From: Aphelocoma coerulescens
Taxonomy: Eukaryota > Chordata > Aves > Passeriformes > Corvidae
Direction of reading: 5' to 3'
Assembly: GCF_041296385.1 (NCBI RefSeq)
Contig: NC_091033.1
Location: forward strand, 12,976,001 to 13,040,000
DNA: 64,000 nucleotides
Shown here: positions 25,728 to 37,000 of the stretch, piece by piece
Layout: each line of letters opens with the position of its first letter
Numbering within the stretch: position 1 is the first letter of the stretch
The notes under the pieces: generated by a model
What the model was told of the DNA's origin: nothing
What the model saw: only the letters and a program-made list of their open reading frames with translations
Databases searched by the model: none
Position numbers and translations under genes: made by a program

Positions 25728-25865
25728 ATGTGGTGCTGCCCGGGGAGCGCTCGGCGGCCGGGAAGTTCTTTGTGTCGCCGTCGCCTTCCCTTTTTTTTTT
25801 TTTTCTTTTTTTTTTTTCTTTCTTTTTTTTTTTTTTTTTTTTTTTGTGTGTGTTTAAATGTATAA
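25728..25865 (+). other. Overlapping upstream ORF in the PMEPA1 leader
   Basis: An ATG at 25728 in weak context (T at -3 and +4) opens a 45-codon frame. It runs through the T-rich tract as a phenylalanine run and stops at TAA 25863-25865, eight bases past the first base of the PMEPA1 ATG and in another frame. Ribosomes using it could not reinitiate at the main ATG, though the ATG at 25870 lies just after its stop. It exists only if transcription starts upstream of 25728. Confidence 0.45.
25791..25845 (+). repeat. T-rich tract in the PMEPA1 5' leader
   Basis: 55 bases, of which 52 are T, with single C at 25805, 25818 and 25822. It ends 12 bases before the PMEPA1 ATG. If transcription starts in the CpG island, it becomes a uridine-rich segment of the mRNA leader. 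No AG acceptor follows before the ATG, so it does not look like the polypyrimidine tract of a splice site. Confidence 0.9.
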
Positions 25866-25960
25866 CTTCATGGGGCTGAACAGCACGGCCGTAGCTATTC
25901 AGCCCAATGTGTCCTGCACATGCAACTGCAAAAGGTCTTTGTTCCAGAGCATGGAGATCA
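25858..25960 (+). CDS. PMEPA1: PMEPA1 coding exon 1 (N-terminal lumenal/extracellular segment)
   Basis: Encodes residues 1-34 plus the first base of codon 35. The protein is a single-pass endosomal/Golgi membrane protein that dampens TGF-beta signalling by sequestering SMAD2/3 and recruiting NEDD4-type ligases (family knowledge). The peptide starts MYNFMGLNST and continues with the family signature QPNVSCTCNCKRSLFQSMEI, which matches mammalian PMEPA1 apart from the alanine-rich stretch after NST. Two N-glycosylation sequons (NST at 8-10, NVS at 17-19) and three cysteines (20, 22, 24) are visible. The start is well fixed because an in-frame TAA sits directly before the ATG. The initiation context is weak (T at -3 and +4), and a second ATG at codon 5 with G at +4 could also serve. 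The exon ends at a consensus donor (GTAAGT at 25961) in phase 1. The paralogue LDLRAD4 has a different, LDL-receptor-like N-terminus, so PMEPA1 is the right call. Confidence 0.96.
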
Positions 25961-28289
25961 GTAAGTACTCGTCCTGCTGCTCCCGGGGAGGGTGCGGGAG
26001 GTGCCCGGGGTGCGGGAGTGCCCGGCGGCCCCGCCGCGGGCGGGGAAGTTCCCGCGGGGGCTCCCGGCGGCGCCCGGGACCCTTGGCTGCGATGCGCTTT
26101 CCCGGAGTGGTTTTCCTCCCCCCTCCGAGCGAGCCCCGGTCTCTCATCTGTTGCAGCTGGGATGTCGCTGCGGGTGTGACACGGCGCGGGCCGGGCTGGC
26201 GGAGCTGCCCGGGATCAGCCTCCCCCGGCCGCTCCCCGCCGGCACCGGGGCTGGGATCGCCGCTCTTCCCCATCGCGGCTCCATCACCACCCGCGTCTCG
26301 CCCCTTGCCCGCGATGCCCTGGTGCCTCTGCCCCGCACCTTCCCCTCCTGCGGGGGTGATGCTGGGGGGCCCCCGCTCTTTGTCCGGGGGTCTGCACTAC
26401 CCCCGTGTCAATCACCCTCGCCTCGGTACCGGGGGGGCACCGCGGTCCGGACACCCGAGTAGGGCTTGTATTTGGGAACCTGTTCCCCCCGTCTCCAGCC
26501 CCTCGGGGCTTTTTGTTCCGAAGGGCGATTTGGGTTTTTTCATTAATATTTTTCAACCCTCGCAGAGTAGCAGTGAGGGCAGTGCCTGACCTAAATATCC
26601 ACCACTTCTCTATGTGCTCTTTCCCTCTTGGAAATGAAGTGCACGGAGGTGAGAGAGAAGGAGTGTTACTGCTGAGGGGAGAGGAATGAGTTGGGCTCTT
26701 TGGCAGTTTTGAGCAAATGGTATTTTCTGTAAAGGGAAGGTTTTCAAGGCATCCCAGACCGGGCGGGTTGTCAGGATTGTACCCTGCTTAGCACCTTGTT
26801 CAGTGCCGTGAAATCCAAACCCTGCACAGACTAATGCAAAATGGCCCAAAAGGAAAACTTGGGAAAGAGTCCGGATTTTGCATATATTCCTGGCACTGCG
26901 ACGGGGCAGGCTGGCGCTCGGTGCGTGCAGGGAGCGCCAGCTGAGCTGTGCCTGTTTCTGCTAGCACAGGATCTACCCCGTTACCTCCAGCGGGGCTGCA
27001 GAGCATCTGTCCCTTGGTATTTTGGATGGCTTTTGTCCAGTGTCTCTGCCTTCTCCTTCTCCAGTTTCATCGTTGTTTAATTCAGGTGTCTTGAGTCCCG
27101 GAGAAGGTCTGCAGACATTTGTATACCGGGTACTAAAATGTGTTCATTCTGAATTTTAGCATAAACCATACGCTTTGTACTGAATGCACTTTTAATCTTG
27201 ATTTAATCTCATTCGTGTTCAGACAAAACTAAGCTGGATTTGCCTGATTTTATTAACACTACCGGTACTGAATAGACCATTATTCTTCCCTGACTTTAAC
27301 AGGCCGGGCTAGATGTGCATACCAATAGCAGTGTATAAATAATGAAGATACAGTTCTTTTTTGTGTCAGCCAGTTGCTGAACATAAACTGTGTCCCACAG
27401 AATCCCAAGGATGAGAGACTTTACTTTGTGTCTGATCAAGGCTTATGGTTATAATAAAAGTTGTGAATTAAAATGTGTAATGTCTTTTGAAGAAAAAGCT
27501 TCTATTCCAGTCTAACTCTTGGCATGAGGTTTTGTTGGAACAACTCAGGCTTTTAATTTCACTCCTTGACTTTTTAGAAATAGCATAGTTTATAATTTTT
27601 TCCCCCATTTTTTTCAGCATATGATAGGCTTGGTAAGAGGCAGGTGCTGCTTATGGATGGGGGGTGTGAGAGACTGGGGACAGTGAATTACACCGGGGGA
27701 GACCTTGCCTGAATTCGGATAGGTATTGTGGGAGCCTCGTGCCTGATGCTCCCGTGGTCCTTCCCTGACTTGTCCCCTGCCCTCTGTCAGCTCTGAGGTC
27801 CTGATACTCAGGTGCTGAGTTCCCTTTAGCTCCTGGGAGCCTTGGACTGAGCTCCCTTACTGCTGCCCTTCCTTATTTCATGTTGGTGTAGGTTTCTTAT
27901 CACCAGTGTTATTATTTATTTCCTGCTGATGGCGGGCAGCCTTCGCTCACCTCTGTGCTACAGGAGAGCTTTGGTGGCACTACAGGGTTGTTACCTGATC
28001 GCTTCCTCCACCTGGCTCCAGTGGAAAGGGCAGAGATGAGCCTCCCTGAGATAAATTCATTCTACAGCGTTTTTCCTCCTCCAGTCGCTCTATTTTGTGT
28101 ATCCTTCTGATACGACTTTGAGGGAACCTCAGAGCAGCTACCACCAGATGCTCCTTAATTTTTCAGCCAAAATTTTCAGTTACCAGGCAGGAACGATTCA
28201 GGAGAGTGGCACATGGAGGAACATGCAAACTCCTCTGATTTATAACCATCTAAATAGGTTAACTGTCCAACCGATGCCCAAAACCCTTT

Positions 28290-28900
28290 TCCTCGCAGGC
28301 TTTATTCCGTATGGTGGCTGCGGCGCTGCGGTGGAGGAAGCAGCTGGTTTCTGTGTGTGGCGCTCCCAGATTAGGATTATAAAAGGGCTTTTTGGGGGCG
28401 GGGGTGCGAGTCTCGCCCGCCGCCGGGCTGGAGTGCCAATATGCCGGGCGGTGCTAAGCAGCCAGACGTCTGCGGCAGTGGGCTCTAATCGCCTCGGCTG
28501 GGTGAAGGAGGTCAGGGGTGACCGGTGTGGCGGAAGAGGCTGTAAATAACTAATTATTTGGCGCGAGCAGCGGAGCGAGGCGCCGTGCCTGCCTCCCCAG
28601 CGGGCACCGGCACCTGCCCGCTCCGGCCATCCCGCGGGCACGGCTCCTGGAGGGTGCGGGTGCCAAGGCGGGGATCCCGCGGGCACCTGGGCATCCCTGT
28701 GGGAGGTGTGAGGGCAGCTCTCTCCCGGCTGGGTGGCTCTCGGCAGAGGCTTCGCTCATGCAGACACTTTGGTGGTGCAGGAACGTTATCTGAGGCGTTT
28801 GGGATTTTTGGGAGGCGTCGTTGCATCTCCCAGGAGTCGAGTCCCAACTGCAGCGCCGTGTCTGGCTGGGCTGAGCGAACCGTGGGAGTGGGTTCCTGTC
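28290..28900 (+). promoter_or_regulatory. Candidate internal promoter in intron 1 (TATA box in CpG-rich DNA)
   Basis: A CpG-rich segment 2.4 kb into intron 1 has a consensus TATAAAAG at 28378-28385, followed by a GC box (GGGGGCGGGGG, about 28394). At 28463-28472 is CAGACGTCTG, two inverted CAGAC boxes fused into a palindrome. Mammalian PMEPA1 uses alternative first exons, so an internal promoter is plausible. No first-exon donor could be assigned with confidence. Confidence 0.4.
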
Positions 28901-30956
28901 CAAGCCAAGACTTCTAGGTTTTCACATTCTTTGGTTTAATAACAAACCAAGTGCATATGGCTCAACCAGGGATCACGTCTCCTTTCCACTTTCACACTGC
29001 TTTTCTGACACTCTGTCATCGACAGTTACGGCCTATTCCAGGGCAGAGTGGGTAAAAACCATGTGCTTCTTTATTCCCCCCGAAAGTTTTCCTCGTGGAG
29101 GAAAGCCAGAGCTGCTCCCAGTGCTTCAGCAAGCCCAAAAGTGCTTGCAGAGAGGATGTTCAGTTTGTGGCATCTCAGTTTGACCTCAGCCAAACCGGGG
29201 AGTTCCCTGTGTCTGCTTTTGGCTGTGTGTCTGTGACAAGCTCTGCTTCTTGCTGAGATCAGCGTCCCAAAGTATGATCCTGGAGGAGCAGAGCACGGGT
29301 GGCTTTTGCTTGTGGTGGCCCAAGAGGTGTCTGTGTGTGCCCTTGGCCATCCCAGGAGACCCAGACACTCTGCAGTCCCAGCCCCACAGGTCCTGTGTCT
29401 CATACCCAAGGAAAGGCCTGATTCCCTCAGCCTGGACAGCACAGGGGTCTTTATTAAAATTACAGTTTATTTTGTGCCCTCAGGTAGTGGTTTTAATCTT
29501 CATGTTTTGTAATGGATGTTGAATGGGAGAATGAAAAGACACAGAGGAGGAAATGCAGGGAAAATAGTCAAACTTTGTTTTTTTCCTGTGGGTGAACACC
29601 TGGATTGTGCTGTGCTGCACAGCGGGACCGGCACACGGCACCAGAGGTGATCCTGTATAATCAGAGGTGATCATTTATAATGCAAAGTGGAGGCAAGACA
29701 CGGTTCATTCTTCCTTTTTAGTCATTGTCAGGGTGTTTTCAGAGGAGAGTGTTTGCTGCAGTAAGTCCTGTTACCTTCTGCCATGGAGGCATCCCCCACC
29801 CCCTGAATGTTTGCCTTCATTTGTTTAGTAGTGTGTTTTCAGATCCTGGTTGTGAGAGGACCAACACTGAAGGGTGTGTGAGGAACAGCAACCATATTCT
29901 TTTCCTTAAAACCAGGAATTGCCAAGGTGGGGTCTGGGATCACCTCTAAATTTTTGGGGTATTGCATTAGCTGCTACCACTGCTTCCTTTGCGAATGGAG
30001 AGAAGAGCACCTACAAACACGTGCTCTTACTTTTATTTGCTGTTGCTCACCAAATATACTAATAATTTTAGATTTCCCAGGCTGAAGTTGGTGGTTTGAT
30101 AAATCCAGTTTTAGAATGAATTTGTAAACTTAAATTATAAGTGGAGAGACATGAGGAGACCTTTCCAAGAGAAGTACCAAACTACGTGGTGTCACTAATA
30201 GAGGGTAATTACAACCCAGCTCCTTTCCTGAGTAACTCATTGTACAGTCATGTCTGTCCATGTTGTTTCATTCAGGTAGCAGCAGCCATCAGAATTTGCT
30301 AAGCCTAATTAGTGAAAAAAAAAGGTCATTTATTTGCAGTGGTGTCTCATGTGAAAACTGCCAACCAGTTTGCTTCCTGGAGGGAGATCCCGTACTGGTG
30401 TGTGGTTTGTCTTATCAGATCCCTCCCGTTCTCTGATACACTGTGCATCTGCTTCTGGCGGGTTTCATCAAAGGGATACAGCCTGGCTGGAGAGCTCGTG
30501 AGGAGAGAGGTACAAGGGCCACTTCGCTGCAATTAAGTGGAAACTTGGTTCACACCATTAGCACGCTCCCAGACGCCCATAAAGCACAGGAATCATTGAT
30601 ATCGACGAGGATGTTTTTATGCAGTGTTCTTCCTGTCTGTGTGGCTGAATTGCTGGGTGATTATTTTATAACTATTTTGGCAGAAGGTAGGTCACTCAGG
30701 CAGGTCTCAGGTGAAGAAACGCATCACAGACCTGCTCTGTCTGCGAACAGCACGGCTGAGTCCGGCACAGGGAGGATCAGGGAGGAATTCTGTGGCAGCA
30801 GGGTCTGACCCCTCATCTCCATCTTTCAGAACTGATCAGTGGCTGTTGTGTTGCTGCTTCCTTGCTGCAGGGAATGCAGTAGTAGTCTGGGAGCTCCTCC
30901 AGGAGTGATGGGTGAGTGTGGGGTGTAGTGGAGTGGGGCAAGGATGATCCCAGTGC

Positions 30957-31016
30957 TGAGCGTGGGAGCTCAGGTTCCAGGTCCCTGAGTGTCAGCACCT
31001 GGAACCTGGACGCTCA
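30957..31016 (+). repeat. Inverted repeat (hairpin) in intron 1
   Basis: A perfect 12-bp stem pairs CAGGTTCCAGGT (30971-30982) with ACCTGGAACCTG (30997-31008) across a 14-base loop. An outer 7-bp stem pairs TGAGCGT (30957-30963) with ACGCTCA (31010-31016). The total is 19 perfect base pairs with an asymmetric internal loop. Confidence 0.85.
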
Positions 31017-34000
31017 GTGCTGAGAGCTGGAGAGACCCTGCACACACACACCACCAAGGGCTGACAAGTTTTAATACTTGAGGAGGCCTCAGGGTTCTCC
31101 CTGTGTGTGCACACAGCCATAAACACATCCGTGAAACTGAATTTAGTAATACAGGAAAGTGGCTCCAAATGAACTGGTTAATGAAGTAGTTGGTAACCAG
31201 AGGAAGGAGTTTTGGGGTTTGGGCTTTTTTGATTGTTTTTTTGTTTTTTTTAAAGCAGATAAATTTCAGCTGTAAGAATTTATCATTCAAATCAGAGGAT
31301 TTGGGGAGCTATTGAGAGTAAAGAGAGCTTTGATGATTTGGCAAGGAATACAGCTTCTAAGGCAGTACTTTGATCTGCATTTTAAATGCTTCTTTGTAAT
31401 GACAGTTTCACAATTTCTTTTCTCATTTTGAGTCAGTTTTGCAGAGGTATGTTTTGAGAGAAAATAGTAACAGCACACATTATTCTTGTTGGCTTTGGAG
31501 CCAGCTAGAACTTGTAGTTCATCCCAGATCTTTTGGCTACCATGGTAAATTTATGATTGCACCAAAAGGGAAATTAGTAAAGATGTTAAATATTATCAAA
31601 GCTTTGCAAATCTTTTGAAATCTCTCCGGTGTGAAAACTAAACTTGCATTAGCATTTCTGCTGTGGTGTGTTGAACAGTGTTTATCCAAGCATCCACCTA
31701 ATACTGCAGGTTCCTGATTTAGCTTTTTTTTTTCCTTCTGAAGGACACGCTACTGTTTAGCACATGCATCCTTTTAGTCTTGCATTGCACCTGAAACCTT
31801 GGCTCTAGTGACTCAAGTTTTCTAAAGACAACCCTACTGGGAACCTTTTTCCTTTCTTTCTATTTCCAGCACCTTCTCAGGTATATCTGACTATTGTTGG
31901 ATTGAGAAGGTTGTTGTTGCCTGCGTGTTCTTATACAAGAGCGCTTGTTGCATTAATTTATGTGGTATGGAGAGGGGTAAGAATTGGGAATGTTTATTAA
32001 GGTTTTAATTTAAATTTTGCATAGCATCTTGAATCCAGACTGTGGAGGGGTTTATACTTCTCATTGGAAATCAGCAGCCTCAAGCACGAGAACCAATAAG
32101 CAGGTTTTCCCAGATCAGTTTGGAGCTGTGTGGCAGCTCTTCTGATGCTGGTTTTGGCCTCTCCTGAGCTGTGGCTCTGAGCTGTACCAGGCTGGCAGCT
32201 CTCTGCTTGTGCAGCAGGTGTGTAAAACAGGGCACACATTTCATTTGCAAGGTAAATTCGCCCAGGAAGTTGGGTCTTCAGTACATGCAAAGGGTACTGG
32301 TAGGCTTTAGATAAATAGTGCTGTGGGTACATTTAACTTGCATCCCTCCCAAATTGTCAGTGACTGTGCTCAGTGGGGCGTTATCCCTGTTTTTGGATCT
32401 CTCTGGTAGAAAGTGTTGATTTGGAGCATGTGGCCCTGAGACATGTCAGTCATCCATCCCACTCAGAGATGGTACAGCCAGGGCACTGTCTGTGTTCAGG
32501 CTCAGGTTGGCGTCAAGTCCACCTTCACTTTTAGATTTTTTTAAACTAAATGCCGCTTTTTCACTGCATACAGCGAGGTAACAGTGCTAAGGTTGTAATC
32601 CATCAGTGTCCCCTTTTTCTCCAGGTAGTCAGACTTCCCATTTCTCACTGACACAGGACTAGGTTAATGCTCCATTTAGAAGAGGGTGTGTTTTTTGCTG
32701 TGTGTGGTGTGTGTTAGCGTGTCCCAGACTGTGGTGTTACGTAAAGACACCTTGCACATCTTTGGAAACTTGCCTCACAAGTTGTCAGTGTTGGTGGATG
32801 TCCATGGTGCTTTCAAGTGGTTCACACATTTGTGTTTGGTGTATTCAGTCTCACACATCTCTTTAATAAAATGCCTCAAACTGGGTAATTTTTCACTTGC
32901 AGTATACATTCAAAAATGTGCAGTTAGAAAGGCAAGTGCTTTTGCACATGGCAGTTCTCTGAACCATTCACAAGACCCTGCTGATGCCTGCTGAGCTGAG
33001 GGATTGTGCCTGTGATGGTTCGTGCTCTTGAGCAGGTGCAACAGGATTTCCCACATTTGCAAACTTGGCCCAAACAACCCAGCAAAGCAAAATTTAGCCT
33101 TGGCGAATGAAAACTGATTAACCCCCAGGCCTGGAGCGTACCAAGGATGAAAAAAGTCACTGGCATAAAAATCAAGGCTACTTTTCAAAGAATATGTGCA
33201 AGACATGGCTTGGGGATTTTTTTCCATCTCTTCATTCTGTCCAATATGTAAAGTAGCTGGTTTGTTACTCTAACCTCCTACAAATGATTGTCAGTAATAA
33301 TTCTGTAAAACTGTGAATCAACTCTGCATGACTTTGTGCAAATAGACTGAGTAATTTCTTTGTTCTTTTCTTCTTACTTTGTAATTGGAGTCTGTAAAAG
33401 CCCAAAGGTTTGGTCTTGTGGAAAGCATGATTCATTTATTGGTGTCTGTGCCGACTAGTTATCTTTCAGTAATTCCAGAGTGCTGCTACAAGCCAAGAGT
33501 GATTCATACATGGCTAAGTGCACAAACAAATGGGGTCATGGCCATCTGCAGAAATTTTTCTAATCTATTTATGGTATCGGAGAAAGAAGTGGGTGTATTA
33601 AGGATGATGGAATAGGTGTCAATTACATTAGTGACTATAACCGGTTAAGTAACGCTCACCATTACTCAAAACCACATCTGCTCCTCGCTAAAGATCACAA
33701 CAGCAGGTCCTGTTTAAATGTTAACGCAGGTCTGATACGAGAGATGGATTGAGTGTCTAGCCTGCTTCCTGAGGAGCTCGCCATCTTCACAGCTCTTCTG
33801 CCTTCCTTGAGATTCAGACAGGGATCAGGAACTTGCACTGGGGATATTTGTAGTGGCAAAGTCCACCTCTGCTGTTGCTGTAAGCTTTACACGCAGAATT
33901 TGGCCTTGTGTTGATGATGAGGGTAGGATTTGTCATTGGCACACCAGGCAGAATGGCTGTGTGACATCTCACAGTGGTGGTCAGGTGGTCAGTTTTCCAT

Positions 34001-37000
34001 CCAAATGCATCTTCAGCGGTTTAAAATCTTGAGGGAAGATGACCAGCATTTTACAAGGTGGCATTTCTCTGCTCCTGTCCCTTTTCAGTAATTGTGAGAA
34101 CTAATTTTCCCTTTGTAACTCCGGTAACAAAACAGCCCTGGCTACAGCTTTGTCACAATTGCTCTGTTCAGGTTTTAGGCTTTTGCTTTGGGGGAGGCCA
34201 TTTGCTCCTGCCCTGCTCAGGAGTGGAGGAGCTGGGCCCAGGGCTGGAGTTGGTTGTGAGGAGGAGAGAGTTTGAGACCAGCAATAGGAAATAGCAGGGC
34301 GAGAAGAACTCCAGAGGCCTATGGCTGAGGGTCTCTGGTGGGCTCCCTCTGGACCCCTGACTGCCAGAGCCTGCCTGCTCATCAGCCTTGCACGCTGCAG
34401 CTGCTTTTGCACCTGAGATATGTGTGTCCAACAAGATCTTGGCCTTGCAGAGCATGGAGTGATCTCACAGTGGGTTAGAAACATCCCATGTCTGCAGGAT
34501 GGATGAGTGTTACTCATGATGAGGTTTGGAAGTGGCCATGGCCTCGTCTCCCTGAGCCCTGGGAGACCTGTACAGTCACTGCTCAGTTTGACTTCAGAGG
34601 ACTTGAGTAGAACACAGAGCTCATGGACTCCAATTTCTGTAAACTGAATTTAAGCATCAGCACTGGCCAAAAAATATGTGAGAATTTGGCAACACATTGT
34701 TGTTGTCCTTCCACTGATGTTTTGAGCACTGTGTTCGGCTGCGCCCTCGCTGCACGTGCTGCCATGGAGGGAGACGAGGCCTGGCTGACACCCTGAGTTC
34801 TCTGTGGACAGGGAAGTGACCCAGACTTTTGCCCAAAGGACTGATGAGTCTCTCCTGATGTCTGAGCAGCTTTCTTCTCCTGCCCTTGCTTTACTTAAGT
34901 CAACAGATTGTGTAAGCCACATGCGAGATTTACCTGCAGGGCAAGTGGGAGAGAAGCAGTGCCATTTGGATGAATTCCCAAGAGACATCTCACCGCTGAG
35001 CGTTCAGACTCACATTTCCAAGCCTGAGTCCTACAACAGTCCTGAATCTGCTCGTCGCCTCTTCCCTCCGTGGCTTTGGCTGCCGAGGACAAGTCCCAGG
35101 GAATTTGCCGGCTTTGGCCGCTGGCTGGCAGCTCCCCTGCGGGCTGGGCTCTGTGCTGAGCAAGCTTGGAAATTCTCTCCCTTAGTGGTTTCTGTTTAAT
35201 GTTATGATTGATGTCGTTATTTCTTACGAAAACAAAAGATCCCCCCAAAGCAGAGCGGAGCCCCGCGCCTCCCACACCCTCCTGTGCTGTTTCCCACGGT
35301 GCTGAGGGTACATGGGGCTGACTCTTGGAGCCCTTCACAGGGTGAAACCCACAGCTCAGCAGCCGGAATGACCCAGGGTTGGGCTTGTCCTTGGTTCCTG
35401 TTCCAAGCCTGAAACCAGGCTGGGTTTCCTTGTGCTCTTCACAGATATTTGTGCAATGAGAGTCAGTGGTTGTCGGTGTCCCCTGCGCTGGCTTGGCTGC
35501 AAGGGCTTGGCTTCACTGAGGACAGATGTCTCAGCTGCTTTCCTGGAGGAGCAAGTCCTGCTCTTTCTGTGTTGTTTTCATTATTTCCACCATTATTCCA
35601 CTTACCAAGGGTGGTCTCTTGGCTTCAATACCTCAGAACAGCATACACAGATTAGGCTGTTAAGCACCGAGCTCTGAAAGTACCTTGTCCTGCTAGGTGC
35701 TCTCTTTAGGACCCTGAAGAAACAACATGATTGATGGGCACTTGATTCACACAATTCAGGGAAAATTATCTTAAATTGCAATTATTTCCCATGTAATAAG
35801 CAGGAATGTAATTTTTGTTGTTACACTTACATTACTGTAATGGGACTTTCCTTGAACAGGAAGATGTGTTTTCGAATTCAGAATTTCCCTCTCCAACTGC
35901 TCAGACACACACAAGGTGTGTAACACTTAATGATACTGATCACTGGTGTGTAATGCAATCAGGGTTTATGTTTCTCTAGTGTGACTTAGTCATAGCAGTA
36001 TATAGACACTGCACCTTCCTCATCTTTTTCTGGGAATGCAGGTGCTGGCTGTCCTGTCAGCTGATGTGCCAGAGATGGGCTCAAAAACCAGGAGAGGGGG
36101 CAGAGGTCTGTAATGGGGGTTCTGTGCGAGGTGCAGAACAAACTGCAGGGTTACAAACACATTCTCTCCTGCTGATAGCTTTTAATCCTCATCATTCTCA
36201 TGGGTTTTCTTGATAAATACACTTCTCAACCTCCACTGAGTTGCCATCCAGGCCTGAATTGTAAGGAACAATAAACGTAATGGACAGACTCAATTTAATA
36301 GATTTCGCTATGAGCTTTTTATTAGTGCAGCTTTTTTAAAGAGAAGGAAAAAGAGATGACTGCATTTATTTACTTGAAGTGCAGAAAGCAGCTCTTTAAA
36401 ATCTGAGGGAAGCATGCCCGAGTGGGCTCAGTTCAGCTGGTGGTTGTGGAATGAGGGAAGGATCCCTCCTGCCGTGCAGCCTGCGGAATGCTGGCCGGTC
36501 TGGAGTGGGTTAACAGTGTGTGCAGATGTTCAGGAATTCCTCTTTTGACTTGACCGTGGGGTTTTGCTGCTCTTCAGAGCACAAGTGCACTCCAGTCACA
36601 GCAGGTTCATGGGTTTGGATATGCCTTTCATCCTCTCCTGTTCTTGCTGAGTGCTCGGGAAGGGATCACGCCGTATCTTGCAGCCATGTGTCTTCCTTGG
36701 TTGCGTTTCTAGAGATTTGCAGACCACATAAAGCATCCATTAAATTAAGCAAAATGGCCTTTAGAAGGCAACATTTCAAGTGGAAGAAATGCTTTATGTA
36801 ACGTAGGGGTATGTGAGGGGACCTAAATACAAGCTTAAATTGGCTGTTACGAAAATAGGTATAATTGGGTTTTTGCACAGTGATTTTACAGCTTCTGAGT
36901 TTAATGTCCTGGTGAAATCCTGCGTCCAGTCCACGTGCAGCTGAGGAGATGGGGGTTGAGGAGCCCAAGTAATGGGATGTGTTCTAGGAACAGCCTTGCC

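Larger units (their letters stand above)
25190..26500 (+). promoter_or_regulatory. PMEPA1: PMEPA1 CpG island, core promoter and 5' leader
   Basis: CpG density rises sharply from about 25190, peaks over 25380-25660 and stays high into the first 500 bases of intron 1. The core contains repeated GC boxes (GGGCGGG-type, about 25455-25500), a duplicated CGCTCCCACCG block near 25500-25525, and only a weak TATA-like CACAAAAG at 25533-25540. Transcription probably begins around 25540-25650, but no sequence signal fixes the site. The leader between there and the ATG is GC-rich, then strongly T-rich. This is the usual form of a CpG-island promoter. The inference rests on its position directly before coding exon 1. 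Confidence 0.85.
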
